A stretch of 64,000 bases of DNA from NCBI RefSeq assembly GCF_003353065.1, contig NZ_CP027806.1:2128501-2192500 (forward strand), in the 5' to 3' direction. Shown here one piece after another: positions 25,027-33,990 of the stretch; position 1 is the first letter of the stretch; each line of letters starts with the position of its first letter. The notes under the pieces were generated by a model. It made no database searches. It had not been told where the DNA came from and saw only the letters and a program-made list of their open reading frames with translations. Both the position numbers and the translations under genes were made by a program. The stretch comes from Cyclonatronum proteinivorum (lineage in GTDB: Bacteria; Bacteroidota; Rhodothermia; Balneolales; Cyclonatronaceae).

Positions 25027-25494
25027 ATGAGAAGTCTTACTGCAGTACTCTTTCCGCTCGCGCTTTTGCTGTCGTTAAATAAAACAGACTCTATTCAGGC
25101 GCAACCGATTTCAGATTCTGATGCAGCTTCGGCTGAAATAGCGTCCCTTTTGGATCAGTTCCTGGAAGGCGCTGCACGCTCTGATGCTGAAATTCATGAC
25201 CGCTTCTGGCACGAGTCGCTGATCTATACTTCATCCGCCGGCATCCGGTTCGGAAAAGCGGATCTGATGTCGGGCTTAAACCCGCTGCCATCCGACACCG
25301 AGCCGGAGCTGTTTTACCACGCTGAAGAGGTACACATCCGGTTTGTTGAAAACCTTGCCGTTCTGCATTTTACCCTTGTAGCCACGGACGGAGAGACGGA
25401 AAGCCGCTTCCTGAATTCCGGAATACTCATGCAGGAAGAAGGTCAGTGGCAGGTCATCAGCTGGCAGGCGACGGTAAAAGCGAGCGAACCGTAA
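25027..25494 (+). CDS. Exported NTF2-like (DUF4440-type) protein
   Basis: From the ATG at 25027 the protein is 155 residues with an N-terminal signal peptide (MRSLTAVLFPLALLLSL, probable cleavage near SIQA-QP). The mature part has the SnoaL/DUF4440 plan: an N-terminal helix with LLDQFLEGAARSDAE, HDRFWHESLIYTSSAGIRFGKADLM, and a final beta-sheet ending in EEGQWQVISWQATVK. Members form cone-shaped dimers that bind small ligands, and no catalytic residue is predicted here. Eleven codons further upstream are open from a TTG but would disrupt the signal peptide. Confidence 0.82.
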   Translation: MRSLTAVLFPLALLLSLNKTDSIQAQPISDSDAASAEIASLLDQFLEGAARSDAEIHDRFWHESLIYTSSAGIRFGKADLMSGLNPLPSDTEPELFYHAEEVHIRFVENLAVLHFTLVATDGETESRFLNSGILMQEEGQWQVISWQATVKASEP

Positions 25495-25509
25495 CTTTTT
25501 ATTTGTAAC

Positions 25510-25558
25510 AAAAAAAAAGCCCGTTCCGGCTTACTTGGCAGTTCCGGAACGGGCTTTT
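25510..25558. terminator. Bidirectional intrinsic terminator
   Basis: AAAAGCCCGTTCCGG pairs with CCGGAACGGGCTTTT across an ACTTGGCAG-type loop. The A-run on the left and T-run on the right let it serve both the plus-strand DUF4440 gene and the convergent DUF3299 gene. Confidence 0.92.
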
Positions 25559-25584
25559 GTGTATTAAACGGTTTGTCTTTCGCT

Positions 25585-26142
25585 TTACAAATCTCCGTAG
25601 AAATGAAAGTTATCCGGCAGGCCGTCAAGCTCTACATCTGAGGAGCTGCCGGAGCTTACCCGCGCATTTGTGATGGTGTACACACTCACCAGAAATCCTT
25701 CCACAAAAACTTCATCAATATTGAGAGTGCCGGTAACCCGGAGCGGTTCATAGGTGTAGGTTGAAAGCGGCCTTGCAGTTTCAATCATCAGGGTTTCATT
25801 TGCCTGTGGCGGCGGCACGTGCATACACCCCATAAATGGTGCCTGCAGCAATATAAACTGCGTGATATTTTCAATGCGGTCGAAGGGGACCATATAGCCG
25901 ATTACCGAAATCTCCTGACCATCGAGGGCTTTCAGATCTTCGGGAATTTCAGCGTTTTGCCGGTGAATCTGATACTTGCGAAAGTCGCTGAACATGACTC
26001 TGGGAGCTTCTGAAGTGACGGTACCATGTTCCGCTTCAGGGCTGCCTTTGAAGGCGGAGGCGTCTGTTCGGAGCATGAAGAGGACCAAAATTACGGCAGT
26101 CAGTACTGCCGTGAAGCTCAAAGAATAGGAAGCGGTAGTCAT
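25585..26142 (-). CDS. DUF3299 family exported protein
   Basis: The 185-residue product has one N-terminal hydrophobic segment (residues 8-23) and a periplasmic domain of the DUF3299 type. It shows the GYMVPFDRIENITQFIL block and the typical CMHVPPPQANE motif, where family members have a Cys/His pair followed by PPP. The ATG at 26142 is preferred over the in-frame TTG at 26148. It lies 24 bases after the His-loop permease. In Pseudomonas and Vibrio, DUF3299 genes accompany a Zur-regulated ABC system (PA4063-PA4066 and zrg types); that link supports a metal-related role, but the molecular job is not known. Confidence 0.85.
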   Translation of the reverse strand: MTTASYSLSFTAVLTAVILVLFMLRTDASAFKGSPEAEHGTVTSEAPRVMFSDFRKYQIHRQNAEIPEDLKALDGQEISVIGYMVPFDRIENITQFILLQAPFMGCMHVPPPQANETLMIETARPLSTYTYEPLRVTGTLNIDEVFVEGFLVSVYTITNARVSSGSSSDVELDGLPDNFHFYGDL

Positions 26143-26166
26143 AATCAAAAAGGATTGTAGATAAGT

Positions 26167-27702
26167 TTAGGGAGCAAGATTACGCACCACATCGGTACGG
26201 TAGGCTTTTAATGCCGGAATAATGCCGGCCAATATGCCAAGCATAAGAAAAGAAAGCAAGGTAACGAAATGTGAGCCGTGTATTGCATAGGCTGAAACAA
26301 TGATTCCGCCGGTTTCAGCAAGGAATGGGGCAACCGCTGCCACAATGGCCATGCCACCGGCGAGACCCGCAATACATCCGATACCGACGATAATGCCCGC
26401 TTCAAGTAAAATCAGGGTGAGAACCGTTCCGCGGCTTGCCCCAAGCGACCGCATGATGGCAATGTCGCGTCGTCTGTCTTCCATTGTATTATAGATGGCA
26501 ACAAGAACTCCGAAGAGGGCCACAATGAAAACGAGCCAGCCGACATAGCGGAGGACCTGTTCTGCATTTCCGATAATGCTCATCAGTTCCTGAATCTGAA
26601 TGGCAGGTACTACGGCCATCAGCTCGTCTTTGTAAGCGAAGAAAGGATCGCGCATCATATTTCTGGCAATGAGCGGATTTTCGGGCGTCGGCATATTGAT
26701 CATGCCGGTGAGCTGCAGGGCGGCAGCCTGATTGCCAAACTTCAGCAGAACCGCATCGAGGCGGCTCACCCGGCTCTCATATTCATCAAGCGGGAGCGGG
26801 AACTGCCGGCTGAGTCGGGCTACCATCTCTTCGAGCTGTGCAGTATTTGCTTCAGCGTGATGATGTCTGTGCCGGTGATCATGGTCATGCCCGTTCGCAT
26901 GAGCGTCGTGCCCGTGCCCGTGCTCGTGCTCGTGCTCATGGTCATGGTCATGCTCGTGATCATGATCATGTCCGTGTCCGTGTCCGTTTTCGTGTTCATG
27001 CTCGTGCTCGTGTCCGTGTCCGTGTTCATGCTCATGATCGTGCCCATGTGCGTGATAATGCACTTCGTAGGCGCTGAAGATGCTTGTAAATATCACATTG
27101 TCATGCGCTGTACGGCTCGGTTCAAGAATGCCGGTAATAACGAGTTCGTACTCTTCATGCACGTGTGGTTCTGCGTCTTCATCATCGAGTTCGCTTACCC
27201 CATGGGTCATGTAAAACGTATGTCCGATGCCGATTCCCAGACGCCGGGCAGCATTGCTCCCGATTACGGCTTCAAAGGGTCGCTCGAAGTTACGGCCTTC
27301 TGCCATTTGGAACGGCTGACCAGTTCGCGGTTCACCTTCGGCTATAAAGGCTGCGGATGTACCTACAATGCGGACGCCGCGGTAATTGTCGCCGACAAAA
27401 ACAGGAAAAGCGCGCTCAATGCGGCCGTCGCGGAGTGCTGTTTGGTAAACCGCGCCGGGAATTACACCGGTAGAGGTTTCCAGGTGATAGATGGTGTTGA
27501 GGGTGGTTTGCATCCGGCTTCCGGGTGCAGCAAGAATAACATCAAAGCCAACCGAAGTTTGGGTGTAGCCTTGTTCCGTTTCTCTTTCTAATGTTTGCAC
27601 GGCGATTACAAGTGAAGCTGCAAGTGCTACGGAAGCGATCGTCAGTACACTACTGAGCAGCCGAAGCCGCATGTTTTTGAAAACAATCTTCAGAGGATTC
27701 AT
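26167..27702 (-). CDS. MacB/FtsX-like ABC permease with histidine-rich periplasmic loop
   Basis: This 511-residue permease has one N-terminal transmembrane segment (about residues 13-33), a large periplasmic domain (about 35-385) and three C-terminal segments (about 388-505), which is the MacB/FtsX fold. Conserved cytoplasmic-loop features are RRRDIAIMRSLGASRGTV. Inside the periplasmic domain, residues about 214-284 are a run of alternating His with Asp, Glu or Gly, with over 30 histidines in about 70 residues, almost surely a Zn/Ni/Co-binding loop. The gene overlaps the upstream ATPase by ATGA. I infer zinc import or periplasmic zinc handling; a lipoprotein-type exporter is the alternative. 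Confidence 0.88.
   Translation of the reverse strand: MNPLKIVFKNMRLRLLSSVLTIASVALAASLVIAVQTLERETEQGYTQTSVGFDVILAAPGSRMQTTLNTIYHLETSTGVIPGAVYQTALRDGRIERAFPVFVGDNYRGVRIVGTSAAFIAEGEPRTGQPFQMAEGRNFERPFEAVIGSNAARRLGIGIGHTFYMTHGVSELDDEDAEPHVHEEYELVITGILEPSRTAHDNVIFTSIFSAYEVHYHAHGHDHEHEHGHGHEHEHEHENGHGHGHDHDHEHDHDHEHEHEHGHGHDAHANGHDHDHRHRHHHAEANTAQLEEMVARLSRQFPLPLDEYESRVSRLDAVLLKFGNQAAALQLTGMINMPTPENPLIARNMMRDPFFAYKDELMAVVPAIQIQELMSIIGNAEQVLRYVGWLVFIVALFGVLVAIYNTMEDRRRDIAIMRSLGASRGTVLTLILLEAGIIVGIGCIAGLAGGMAIVAAVAPFLAETGGIIVSAYAIHGSHFVTLLSFLMLGILAGIIPALKAYRTDVVRNLAP
26845..27062 (-). repeat. Hexamer-like CAC/CAT repeat tract coding the His loop
   Basis: The DNA alternates CAT/CAC codons with GAG, GAC or GGC codons, giving a strong 6-base periodicity over about 200 bases. 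Short identical blocks such as GTGCTCGTGCTC and GTGTCCGTGTCC (plus strand) are repeated. Such tracts are prone to slippage in multiples of two codons, so the loop length could vary between strains. Confidence 0.85.
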
Positions 27703-28370
27703 GCGCTAACTACCTCATTGAGTTCGCTTAGGTCAATGGTTGTTTCAAACTGTGCCAAAACTTCGGTTTCATGGCTGACTAATATGAGTGTTTTGCCGGC
27801 AGTCAGCTCTTTAATCAGGGAAAGGACTTCGGCGGAGGTTTTGGGATCAAGGGAACCGGTTGGCTCATCTGCCAGGATAATATCCGGGTCGTTGGCGAGT
27901 GCACGTGCGATGCAAACCCGCTGTTGCTGACCTACCGAAAGCTGTGAAGGCCGGTTATGCAGCCGCCCGCTCAGGCCAACGCTGTTTAACAGATCCTTTG
28001 CGCGGGATACGGGTTTCTTTTTATCGGCAAACTGCATCCCAAGCTGAACATTTTCAAGCGCGGTGAAGCCATCCAGCAGATTGAAAGACTGAAAAATGTA
28101 GCCTATGTTGTTGGCCCGAAAACGGTCGCGATCCGATTCGCTGAGACGCGTAATATCTGTGCCGGAAACGGAAACAGATCCCGAATCAGGCAGGGTCATG
28201 CCGCTTATGCAGTGTAGCAGCGTAGTTTTTCCCGAACCGGATGTACCCCGGACGGCCAGGTGTTTTCCGGTAGGCAATGTAAATGCCGGAATGTCTAAAA
28301 TCGGAACCCGCTGACCTGTTGAAGGGTCAGGGTAGCTCTTCCTGACATTTGTGAGTTGTATCGCAGACAT
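27699..28370 (-). CDS. ABC transporter ATP-binding protein, LolD/MacB type
   Basis: This 223-residue ATPase has Walker A GTSGSGKTTLL near residue 39, Q-loop YIFQSFNLL, signature LSVGQQQRVCIARAL, Walker B ILADEPTGSLD and the switch His in LVSHE. The sequence is of the LolD/MacB-ATPase class, which drives mechanotransmission-type exporters rather than typical importers. The signature reads LSVGQ instead of LSGGQ. It overlaps the permease by four bases (ATGA) and starts 63 bases after the DUF192 gene. Confidence 0.92.
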   Translation of the reverse strand: MSAIQLTNVRKSYPDPSTGQRVPILDIPAFTLPTGKHLAVRGTSGSGKTTLLHCISGMTLPDSGSVSVSGTDITRLSESDRDRFRANNIGYIFQSFNLLDGFTALENVQLGMQFADKKKPVSRAKDLLNSVGLSGRLHNRPSQLSVGQQQRVCIARALANDPDIILADEPTGSLDPKTSAEVLSLIKELTAGKTLILVSHETEVLAQFETTIDLSELNEVVSA

Positions 28371-28433
28371 AAAGCGTATGCAGAATAAGGATGAATAGTT
28401 AATCAGTCGGTTTCAGATGTACCGAAACAGTTT

Positions 28434-28919
28434 TTATCGGACAAATTCTATAAAGTGCCCTTCCTGAATATCGTGGGCCGCTGTAAAGCCCCCGTGTACT
28501 TCCACAACATACAGAGCGGGTGCAACGGAGGGATATTGTTGCTGTGAAAAGGGAGTGGTATTTTGATGGATACGCACTATCTCGAAATCTTCATTGGCAA
28601 AAACCATGTCAAGCGAAAGCGGGGTGTTTGCCATCCAGAAGCTGAGCGGTTCCTGCCGCTCGAAAATAAAAATCATGCCCGCGTCTTCCGGCATTTCATA
28701 TACGTTCATCAGGCCCTGTTGCCGCGCCATGTTACTCTCAGCAACCGCAACACGCACACTTGTTAACGGCTCTTCGGAATCGGGAGTCGTTTTAAAATGA
28801 ACGGTAGCCGGAAACTCGAGTACCCGTGCAGCAGAGGCCGCGGGTGTTTGTTGTTCATTATCGGTTCCGCAGCCGTTAAGGAACAGGACTATTCCTATCA
28901 GGAAGAAAAAGTATTTCAT
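28434..28919 (-). CDS. DUF192 family lipoprotein
   Basis: This 161-residue protein has a lipoprotein signal peptide (MKYFFFLIGIVLFLNGCGTD, lipobox LNGC). The DUF192 domain then fills residues about 45-160. Its family blocks are seen: VAESNMARQQGLMNV, GMIFIFERQEPLSFWMANTPLSLDMVF and an alternating strand region near VVEVHGGFTAAHDI. DUF192 proteins are small beta-barrel proteins of unclear function. Here it is probably the first gene of the His-loop transporter transcript. Confidence 0.85.
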   Translation of the reverse strand: MKYFFFLIGIVLFLNGCGTDNEQQTPAASAARVLEFPATVHFKTTPDSEEPLTSVRVAVAESNMARQQGLMNVYEMPEDAGMIFIFERQEPLSFWMANTPLSLDMVFANEDFEIVRIHQNTTPFSQQQYPSVAPALYVVEVHGGFTAAHDIQEGHFIEFVR

Positions 28920-29089
28920 GCTTTAAGAGGGAGTTTGATAGTTGCTTAATTGGGAATGCCGCAAACATAAAGAAGTATGGGTGCAAAATTAAGGAATTGT
29001 TTGCGTTAATCCGGCCTTATAAAATGCAAAAAGGTTGCATGTCCGGGCTTGTCAAAGATCTTTAGGTCGCTAAGGGGCGGTGTGTTGTG

Positions 29090-29121
29090 TTTGTATAAGC
29101 AGCTAAAATAGCGTATATTTA
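29090..29121 (+). promoter_or_regulatory. Candidate Bacteroidota-type promoter of the rimP operon
   Basis: TTTG at 29090-29093 is followed after 20 bases by TATATTTA at 29114-29121. This matches the TTTG / TAnnTTTG consensus of the phylum at all but one base. It is well placed to transcribe the hairpin at 29134-29169 and the rimP-nusA block. Confidence 0.45.
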
Positions 29122-29133
29122 AAATCTGTATGA

Positions 29134-29169
29134 AAGTGAGCCCGCACTAACGGGACTCACTTTTTTTTT
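29134..29169 (+). terminator. Leader terminator/attenuator upstream of rimP
   Basis: AAGTGAGCCCG (29134-29144) pairs with CGGGACTCACTT (29151-29162) with one bulged base, and nine T residues follow the stem. It is a convincing intrinsic terminator standing about 95 bases before the rimP start. It most likely regulates the operon by premature termination; NusA, encoded second, is a plausible feedback factor. Confidence 0.75.
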
Positions 29170-29263
29170 ATCAGAATTTGTTAACAGAATGACCGTACAC
29201 CATCTGTCAGATACACAAGATGATGGATGGCGCCGGTTTTAAAGCGTACAATCATTGACATAA

Positions 29264-29740
29264 ATGCTACAAAAAGATTCACAACTTGATGAAATTCGCA
29301 GTCTTATCACGCGCAATCTAACGCGGGAAGATGTGTTTTTGGTGGATTTGGAGCTGAAAAGCAGTTCCGGAGCACCGTCTTTGTCGGTTTACATTGAGTC
29401 CGACTCCGGTGGCATTAAGCTTGACGACTGTGCGCTCATCAGCAGACAGGTGCAAACCGTTATTGAAGCACACGAAGTGCTGGGCGACCGTTTTACGCTC
29501 AACGTTTCATCACCGGGGCTTGACCGGCCTTTGAAACTGCAGCGTCAGTACTACCTGAATATTGGCCGAAAGGCAAGGGTAAAGCATCAGGCCGAAACTG
29601 AGAAAGGGCCAGAAGTTGTGGTAACAGAAGGGCAGCTTAAGCAGGTTGATGATGATCACATCATCCTGCAAATGCAAAAAAAAGAAGCTGTGATACGCTT
29701 CGGGCACATCATCGAAACCAAAATCATTCCGTCTTTCTAA
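29264..29740 (+). CDS. rimP: Ribosome maturation factor RimP
   Basis: RimP assists late 30S subunit assembly. The 158-residue protein has the N-terminal alpha/beta domain with DVFLVDLELKSSSGAPSL and DDCALISRQVQTVIE, the junction motif LNVSSPGLDRPLK near residue 85, and a C-terminal SH3-like barrel. Length and gene order (rimP-nusA-infB) are standard. The ATG at 29264 follows a long leader containing a terminator-like hairpin. Confidence 0.94.
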   Translation: MLQKDSQLDEIRSLITRNLTREDVFLVDLELKSSSGAPSLSVYIESDSGGIKLDDCALISRQVQTVIEAHEVLGDRFTLNVSSPGLDRPLKLQRQYYLNIGRKARVKHQAETEKGPEVVVTEGQLKQVDDDHIILQMQKKEAVIRFGHIIETKIIPSF

Positions 29741-29764
29741 GAGATACGTATTCCGGAGAAAACC

Positions 29765-31024
29765 ATGTCAAACGAAGAAAGCAAACTTATTATTCAGTAC
29801 TTCGCTGAAATTGCCAGAGAAAAAAATATTGGCAAAGATATGCTCATGACTATCCTTGAGGAAGTCTTTCGCTCAATGATCCGCAGAAAGTACGGCTCTG
29901 ATGAAGCTTTCGAAATTATTCTGAACCCGGATCGCGGTGATATTCAGATGTTTCACACGCGCGAAGTTGTGCCTGATGAAGAACTGACCAACGAAGCTAC
30001 TGAAATCAAATTTTCAGAAGCAACGAAGCTTGATCCCGATCTTGAGCTGTTTGATGAGTATGCACAGGAAATTTTCATTACAGATTTTGGGCGCCGGTCG
30101 GTACTGACTGCACGGCAGACCCTCGCGCAGCGCATTCGTGAAATTGAAAAAGAGAAGCTGTATCAGGAATACACCGAAAGAATAGGGGAAATTGTATTGG
30201 GCGATGTGTATCAGATTCGCGCGCGCGATATACTGATCAACCATAACAGCACCGAGCTTGTTATGCCCAAAAGCCAGCAAATTCCCAAAGACAGATACCG
30301 CAAGGGCGATACCATCCGCTGTGTGATTGAAGATGTTAAGCTCGACAATGGAAATCTGAGCATCATCGTATCACGAACCTCACCTGCCTTTTTGGAGCGC
30401 CTGTTCGAAAACGAAATTCCGGAAGTTTACGATGGAATCATCGATATTAAAAAGGTTGTGCGTGAACCTGGTGACCGCTCTAAGGTAGCTGTAGTTTCTA
30501 ATGATGAGCGTGTTGATGCTGTTGGTGCCTGTGTAGGTATGAAGGGCATCCGCATTCATTCCATTGTTCGTGAGCTGTGTAATGAGAACATTGATGTCAT
30601 TAATTTCACGACGGATAAAATAGAATTCATTAAGCGTGCGCTTCAGCCCGCCCGTGTTTTGTCCGTTGACCTGAATGCAGCCGGAAATCATGCCAAAGTT
30701 AACGTGCCTGCCGACCAGGTCTCTAAAGCTATTGGAAAAGGCGGCGTCAACATCAAGTTGGCCAGTGCGCTGACCGGCTGTGAGATTGATGTTTACCGCG
30801 AAACGGACTATGAAGACGATATTGAAATTTCGGAATTTGAAGAAGACTTCGGGATGGATGTAGTTGATGTGCTCTATGAAATAGGGTGTGACAGTGCCCG
30901 TGCGGTATTGCGGCTCAACCCGGCTGAACTCGTACGCCGAACCAACGGGCGTATCGATGAATACAGCGCCAAAAATATCTTCAAGATAATTCGTGATGAG
31001 TTTGATGAAGATGAGTTAATTTAA
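29765..31024 (+). CDS. nusA: Transcription termination/antitermination factor NusA
   Basis: NusA binds RNA polymerase and nascent RNA, controlling pausing, termination and antitermination. The 419-residue protein has the N-terminal polymerase-binding domain (about 1-130), an S1 domain (about 135-200), and two KH domains (about 205-350) with VGACVGMKGIRIHSIVREL and KAIGKGGVNIKLASALTG. A C-terminal helical repeat remnant follows, with an acidic stretch (YEDDIEISEFEEDF). It is shorter than E. coli NusA, lacking the full second acidic repeat. It starts 24 bases after rimP and is a good candidate for feedback on the leader terminator. Confidence 0.95.
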   Translation: MSNEESKLIIQYFAEIAREKNIGKDMLMTILEEVFRSMIRRKYGSDEAFEIILNPDRGDIQMFHTREVVPDEELTNEATEIKFSEATKLDPDLELFDEYAQEIFITDFGRRSVLTARQTLAQRIREIEKEKLYQEYTERIGEIVLGDVYQIRARDILINHNSTELVMPKSQQIPKDRYRKGDTIRCVIEDVKLDNGNLSIIVSRTSPAFLERLFENEIPEVYDGIIDIKKVVREPGDRSKVAVVSNDERVDAVGACVGMKGIRIHSIVRELCNENIDVINFTTDKIEFIKRALQPARVLSVDLNAAGNHAKVNVPADQVSKAIGKGGVNIKLASALTGCEIDVYRETDYEDDIEISEFEEDFGMDVVDVLYEIGCDSARAVLRLNPAELVRRTNGRIDEYSAKNIFKIIRDEFDEDELI

Positions 31025-31053
31025 AGTAATTTATAATTCAGTAAGTTTATTGT

Positions 31054-33960
31054 ATGTCGAACGGTGCCAAGCCCAAGCGTTTATTCAAAGTAGCACAAGA
31101 GTTCAATGTCGCGACACAGACCATTGTCGAGGCGTTAGCAAAGCATGAGTTTAAGGTTGATAACAAGCCTAATGCTAAAATTACGCCCGAAATGTACGCG
31201 GCGCTCGAATCATTATACAGCACCGACAAAGCCCGGCATCAGGAACTCGGGCAGGCGCGCGAAAAAAAGGAAAGTGCAGCTTCCCGCTCCGTTTCCGTTG
31301 ATTCTCTTCTTACCCCTGAGGAGCCAAAACTTGATCCGCTTCCGCCAAAGCCAGCGGAACCGAAACCAGCACCAACACCTGAACCGCAACTGAAGCCACA
31401 GGAACCCAAGCTTCAGCCGGAACCCGCTAAGCAAGAGCCGACGCCAACGCCTGAGCCGGTTCAGGAAGAGGAAAAGCCTGCGGCTAAAGAAGTTATGCCC
31501 GAGCCTAAGTCCGAACCTAAACCTGCCGAAGTCAAAACCGAAGCGGTTCCAGCTAAAGATCAGACAGGGGAAAAAGCCGATGCAACGGAAGATAGCGCAC
31601 CCAAGCCCGAAATAACGGCCGAAGCGGAAGGTAAAGCGGTCGCGGAAGTGCCTTCTGTCGATAAGACCGATTCCGAAGATGGCCCCAAGACACCCGCTAA
31701 AGAGACTCCCAAGGCCAAAGAAGATGTTAAGGCTGATACTGACACTGACACGGTTGATGAAGCGGAGTCAGAAGAAGAAACCATTCGTGCAAGGGATAAA
31801 AACCGTCTGAAAGGAACCAAAGTCCTGGGCACCATTAATGTAGGCACAGATAAGGCTGATGACGACGGCTCAACCCGTAAGCGCAGGAAAAAGCGCAAGC
31901 GCGTAAAAGCCGAACAGCAAACGGAGGATACGCCGCAGCCTAAAAAACGTCCCAAAGCCACAACGCCAGCTGATGATACTGCAGATACTTCTGCTAAACG
32001 CAAGAAGAAAAGAACCCGCAAAAAGGCCGTAACCCCCGAAATTTCCGAAAAAGAAGCTGAGAAGAAAGTACGTGAAACCATGGCGGCCGTACAGGGAGGC
32101 AAAGGCAAGCAGCGTCAGAAGCGTCGTCGCGAAAAACGTGACCAAATGGCTGAAAAGCGTGAGCTTGAAGCGATGATGCAGGAAGAGCAGCAGGCCGTAA
32201 TCGAAGTTACCGAGTACATCACGGTAAGTGATCTTGCACAGCTGTTCGATATCAGCCCGACACAGGTTATTACAAGCTGCATGAATATGGGCCTGATGGT
32301 ATCCATCAATCAGCGCCTTGAGTCTGAAACCATTGAGCTGATTGCCGATGAGTACGAGAAGGAAATCCGCTTCGTAGATGCAGATGCGGTAGCGGAAGAA
32401 ATTTTTGAAGAAGAGGAAGATGCCGAAGAGGATCTCAGACCCCGCGCACCGATTGTTACGGTAATGGGTCACGTAGATCACGGTAAAACTTCCTTGCTTG
32501 ACTTTATCAAAAAGTCAAAAGTTGCCGAAGGCGAAGCCGGCGGTATTACGCAGCACATTGGTGCGTATGCGGTTGTACTTGATGACGACCGTAAAATCAC
32601 ATTCCTTGATACTCCCGGTCACGAAGCTTTTACCGCTATGCGGGCACGGGGTGCACAGGTTACGGATATCGTAATTTTGGTTGTGGCAGCTGATGATTCT
32701 GTAATGCCCCAAACCATTGAAGCCATCAACCACGCACAGGCCGCTGGCGTATCACTTGTCGTAGCCTTAAATAAGGTTGATAAAGAAGGCGCCAATACCG
32801 ATAAAATTATGCAGCAGCTTTCCGAGCATAATGTACTCGTGGAAGATTACGGCGGAAGCGTGCAGTGCGCCAAAGTTTCGGCAAAAACCGGACAGGGCAT
32901 TGACGAGCTCCTTGAGAAAGTACTGATAGAAGCTGAGTTGCTTGAACTCAAAGCCAACCCTGACAGAAATGCGACCGGAATCGTGCTTGAAACCAAGCTC
33001 GATCGCGGTAAGGGTGTTGTGGCCAACGTCCTCATCCTGAAAGGTAAACTGAATGTCGGCGACACCTTCGTAGCCGGTAATCACTACGGTCGCGTGCGTG
33101 CCATGGAAAATGAACGCGGACAGCGAATTGAAACAGCGGGTCCGGCAACGCCCATACAGCTTACAGGCTTCGACGGACAGCCGCAGGCCGGCGATAAGTT
33201 TAATGTGACCGACGAAGAGAAGACGGCCAAAAACATTGCGCTCAAGCGGCAGCAGATTAAGCGTGAGCAGGAACTTCGCAAAGTCAAGCACATGAGTCTT
33301 GATGAGTTCGCACGGCGGATGTCTGCGGGCAGTGTTTCCGAGCTCAATATCATTATAAAAGGTGATGTTGATGGTTCTATCGAGGCGCTCTCCGGTGCAT
33401 TGCAGAAGCTCAGCACCGATGAAGTAATCGTGAACATTATTCACACCGGAGTTGGTGCGATTAGTGAAACGGATGTACTTCTTGCTACGGCCTCCAATGC
33501 GATTATCATCGGATTCCAGGTTCGCCCAACCGCGAATGCGCGGAAGCTTGCTGAAAAAGAAGAAATTGATGTACGCCTCTTCAGCATTATTTACGAAGCG
33601 GTTGACCTTGTACGGGATGCCCTCGAAGGTATGCTTTCGCCGGATATCAGTGAGAAAATTACTGCCTCTGTGGATGTCCGCGATACCTTTAAAGTACCCG
33701 GAGTCGGAACCATAGCGGGTTGCTATGTAACCGAAGGCAAAATCACGAGAAATACCCGCGTACGCCTGATTCGCGAAGGGATTGTCATTTTCACTGGTGA
33801 GATTTCATCGCTCAAACGCTTCAAAGATGATGCACGTGAAGTCAGTGCCGGTTACGAGTGTGGTATCGGTATCAAAAATTTCAACGATATCAAAGTTGGC
33901 GACGTCATTGAAGGTTACGAAATGGTTGAGACCAAACGTACCCTTGACACCGCAAACTGA
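31054..33960 (+). CDS. infB: Translation initiation factor IF-2
   Basis: IF-2 is the GTPase that brings initiator fMet-tRNA to the 30S subunit and promotes subunit joining. The 968-residue protein has an IF2_N domain at residues 5-50, a disordered linker of about 300 residues rich in Pro, Glu, Lys and Ala (70-370), and a second IF2_N-like domain (about 387-438). The G domain follows, with GHVDHGKT at 472-479, DTPGH at 519-523 and NKVD at 573-576. The beta-barrel, IF2 core and fMet-tRNA-binding C-terminal domains ([16 protein letters not shown]) come last. Lys/Arg clusters lie near residues 265-355. Confidence 0.96.
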   Translation: MSNGAKPKRLFKVAQEFNVATQTIVEALAKHEFKVDNKPNAKITPEMYAALESLYSTDKARHQELGQAREKKESAASRSVSVDSLLTPEEPKLDPLPPKPAEPKPAPTPEPQLKPQEPKLQPEPAKQEPTPTPEPVQEEEKPAAKEVMPEPKSEPKPAEVKTEAVPAKDQTGEKADATEDSAPKPEITAEAEGKAVAEVPSVDKTDSEDGPKTPAKETPKAKEDVKADTDTDTVDEAESEEETIRARDKNRLKGTKVLGTINVGTDKADDDGSTRKRRKKRKRVKAEQQTEDTPQPKKRPKATTPADDTADTSAKRKKKRTRKKAVTPEISEKEAEKKVRETMAAVQGGKGKQRQKRRREKRDQMAEKRELEAMMQEEQQAVIEVTEYITVSDLAQLFDISPTQVITSCMNMGLMVSINQRLESETIELIADEYEKEIRFVDADAVAEEIFEEEEDAEEDLRPRAPIVTVMGHVDHGKTSLLDFIKKSKVAEGEAGGITQHIGAYAVVLDDDRKITFLDTPGHEAFTAMRARGAQVTDIVILVVAADDSVMPQTIEAINHAQAAGVSLVVALNKVDKEGANTDKIMQQLSEHNVLVEDYGGSVQCAKVSAKTGQGIDELLEKVLIEAELLELKANPDRNATGIVLETKLDRGKGVVANVLILKGKLNVGDTFVAGNHYGRVRAMENERGQRIETAGPATPIQLTGFDGQPQAGDKFNVTDEEKTAKNIALKRQQIKREQELRKVKHMSLDEFARRMSAGSVSELNIIIKGDVDGSIEALSGALQKLSTDEVIVNIIHTGVGAISETDVLLATASNAIIIGFQVRPTANARKLAEKEEIDVRLFSIIYEAVDLVRDALEGMLSPDISEKITASVDVRDTFKVPGVGTIAGCYVTEGKITRNTRVRLIREGIVIFTGEISSLKRFKDDAREVSAGYECGIGIKNFNDIKVGDVIEGYEMVETKRTLDTAN

Positions 33961-33990
33961 TTTCACCCGGATTTCTGAAACATTTGAATT

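Larger units (their letters stand above)
28920..29263. other. Divergent region with rimP leader
   Basis: This 344-base gap lies between the DUF192 lipoprotein gene (minus) and rimP (plus). It holds a candidate promoter (29090-29121) and a terminator-like hairpin (29134-29169), listed separately, with about 95 bases of leader before rimP. Nothing else is obvious, apart from AT-rich DNA near 28940-29020. Confidence 0.6.

Noticed and set aside
26857-27591. Plus-strand frame of 244 residues with a Met/Val-rich start
   Set aside because: It is antisense to the permease gene; the Met/Val run is the complement of the CAT/CAC codons of the His loop.
31560-32481. Minus-strand frames opposite the infB linker
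   Set aside because: The linker is Lys/Glu/Pro-rich, so its complement is open and Phe/Leu-rich by composition; IF-2 is clear on the plus strand.
32767-33444. Minus-strand frame of 225 residues
   Set aside because: Antisense to the IF-2 G and barrel domains, which hold all expected motifs.
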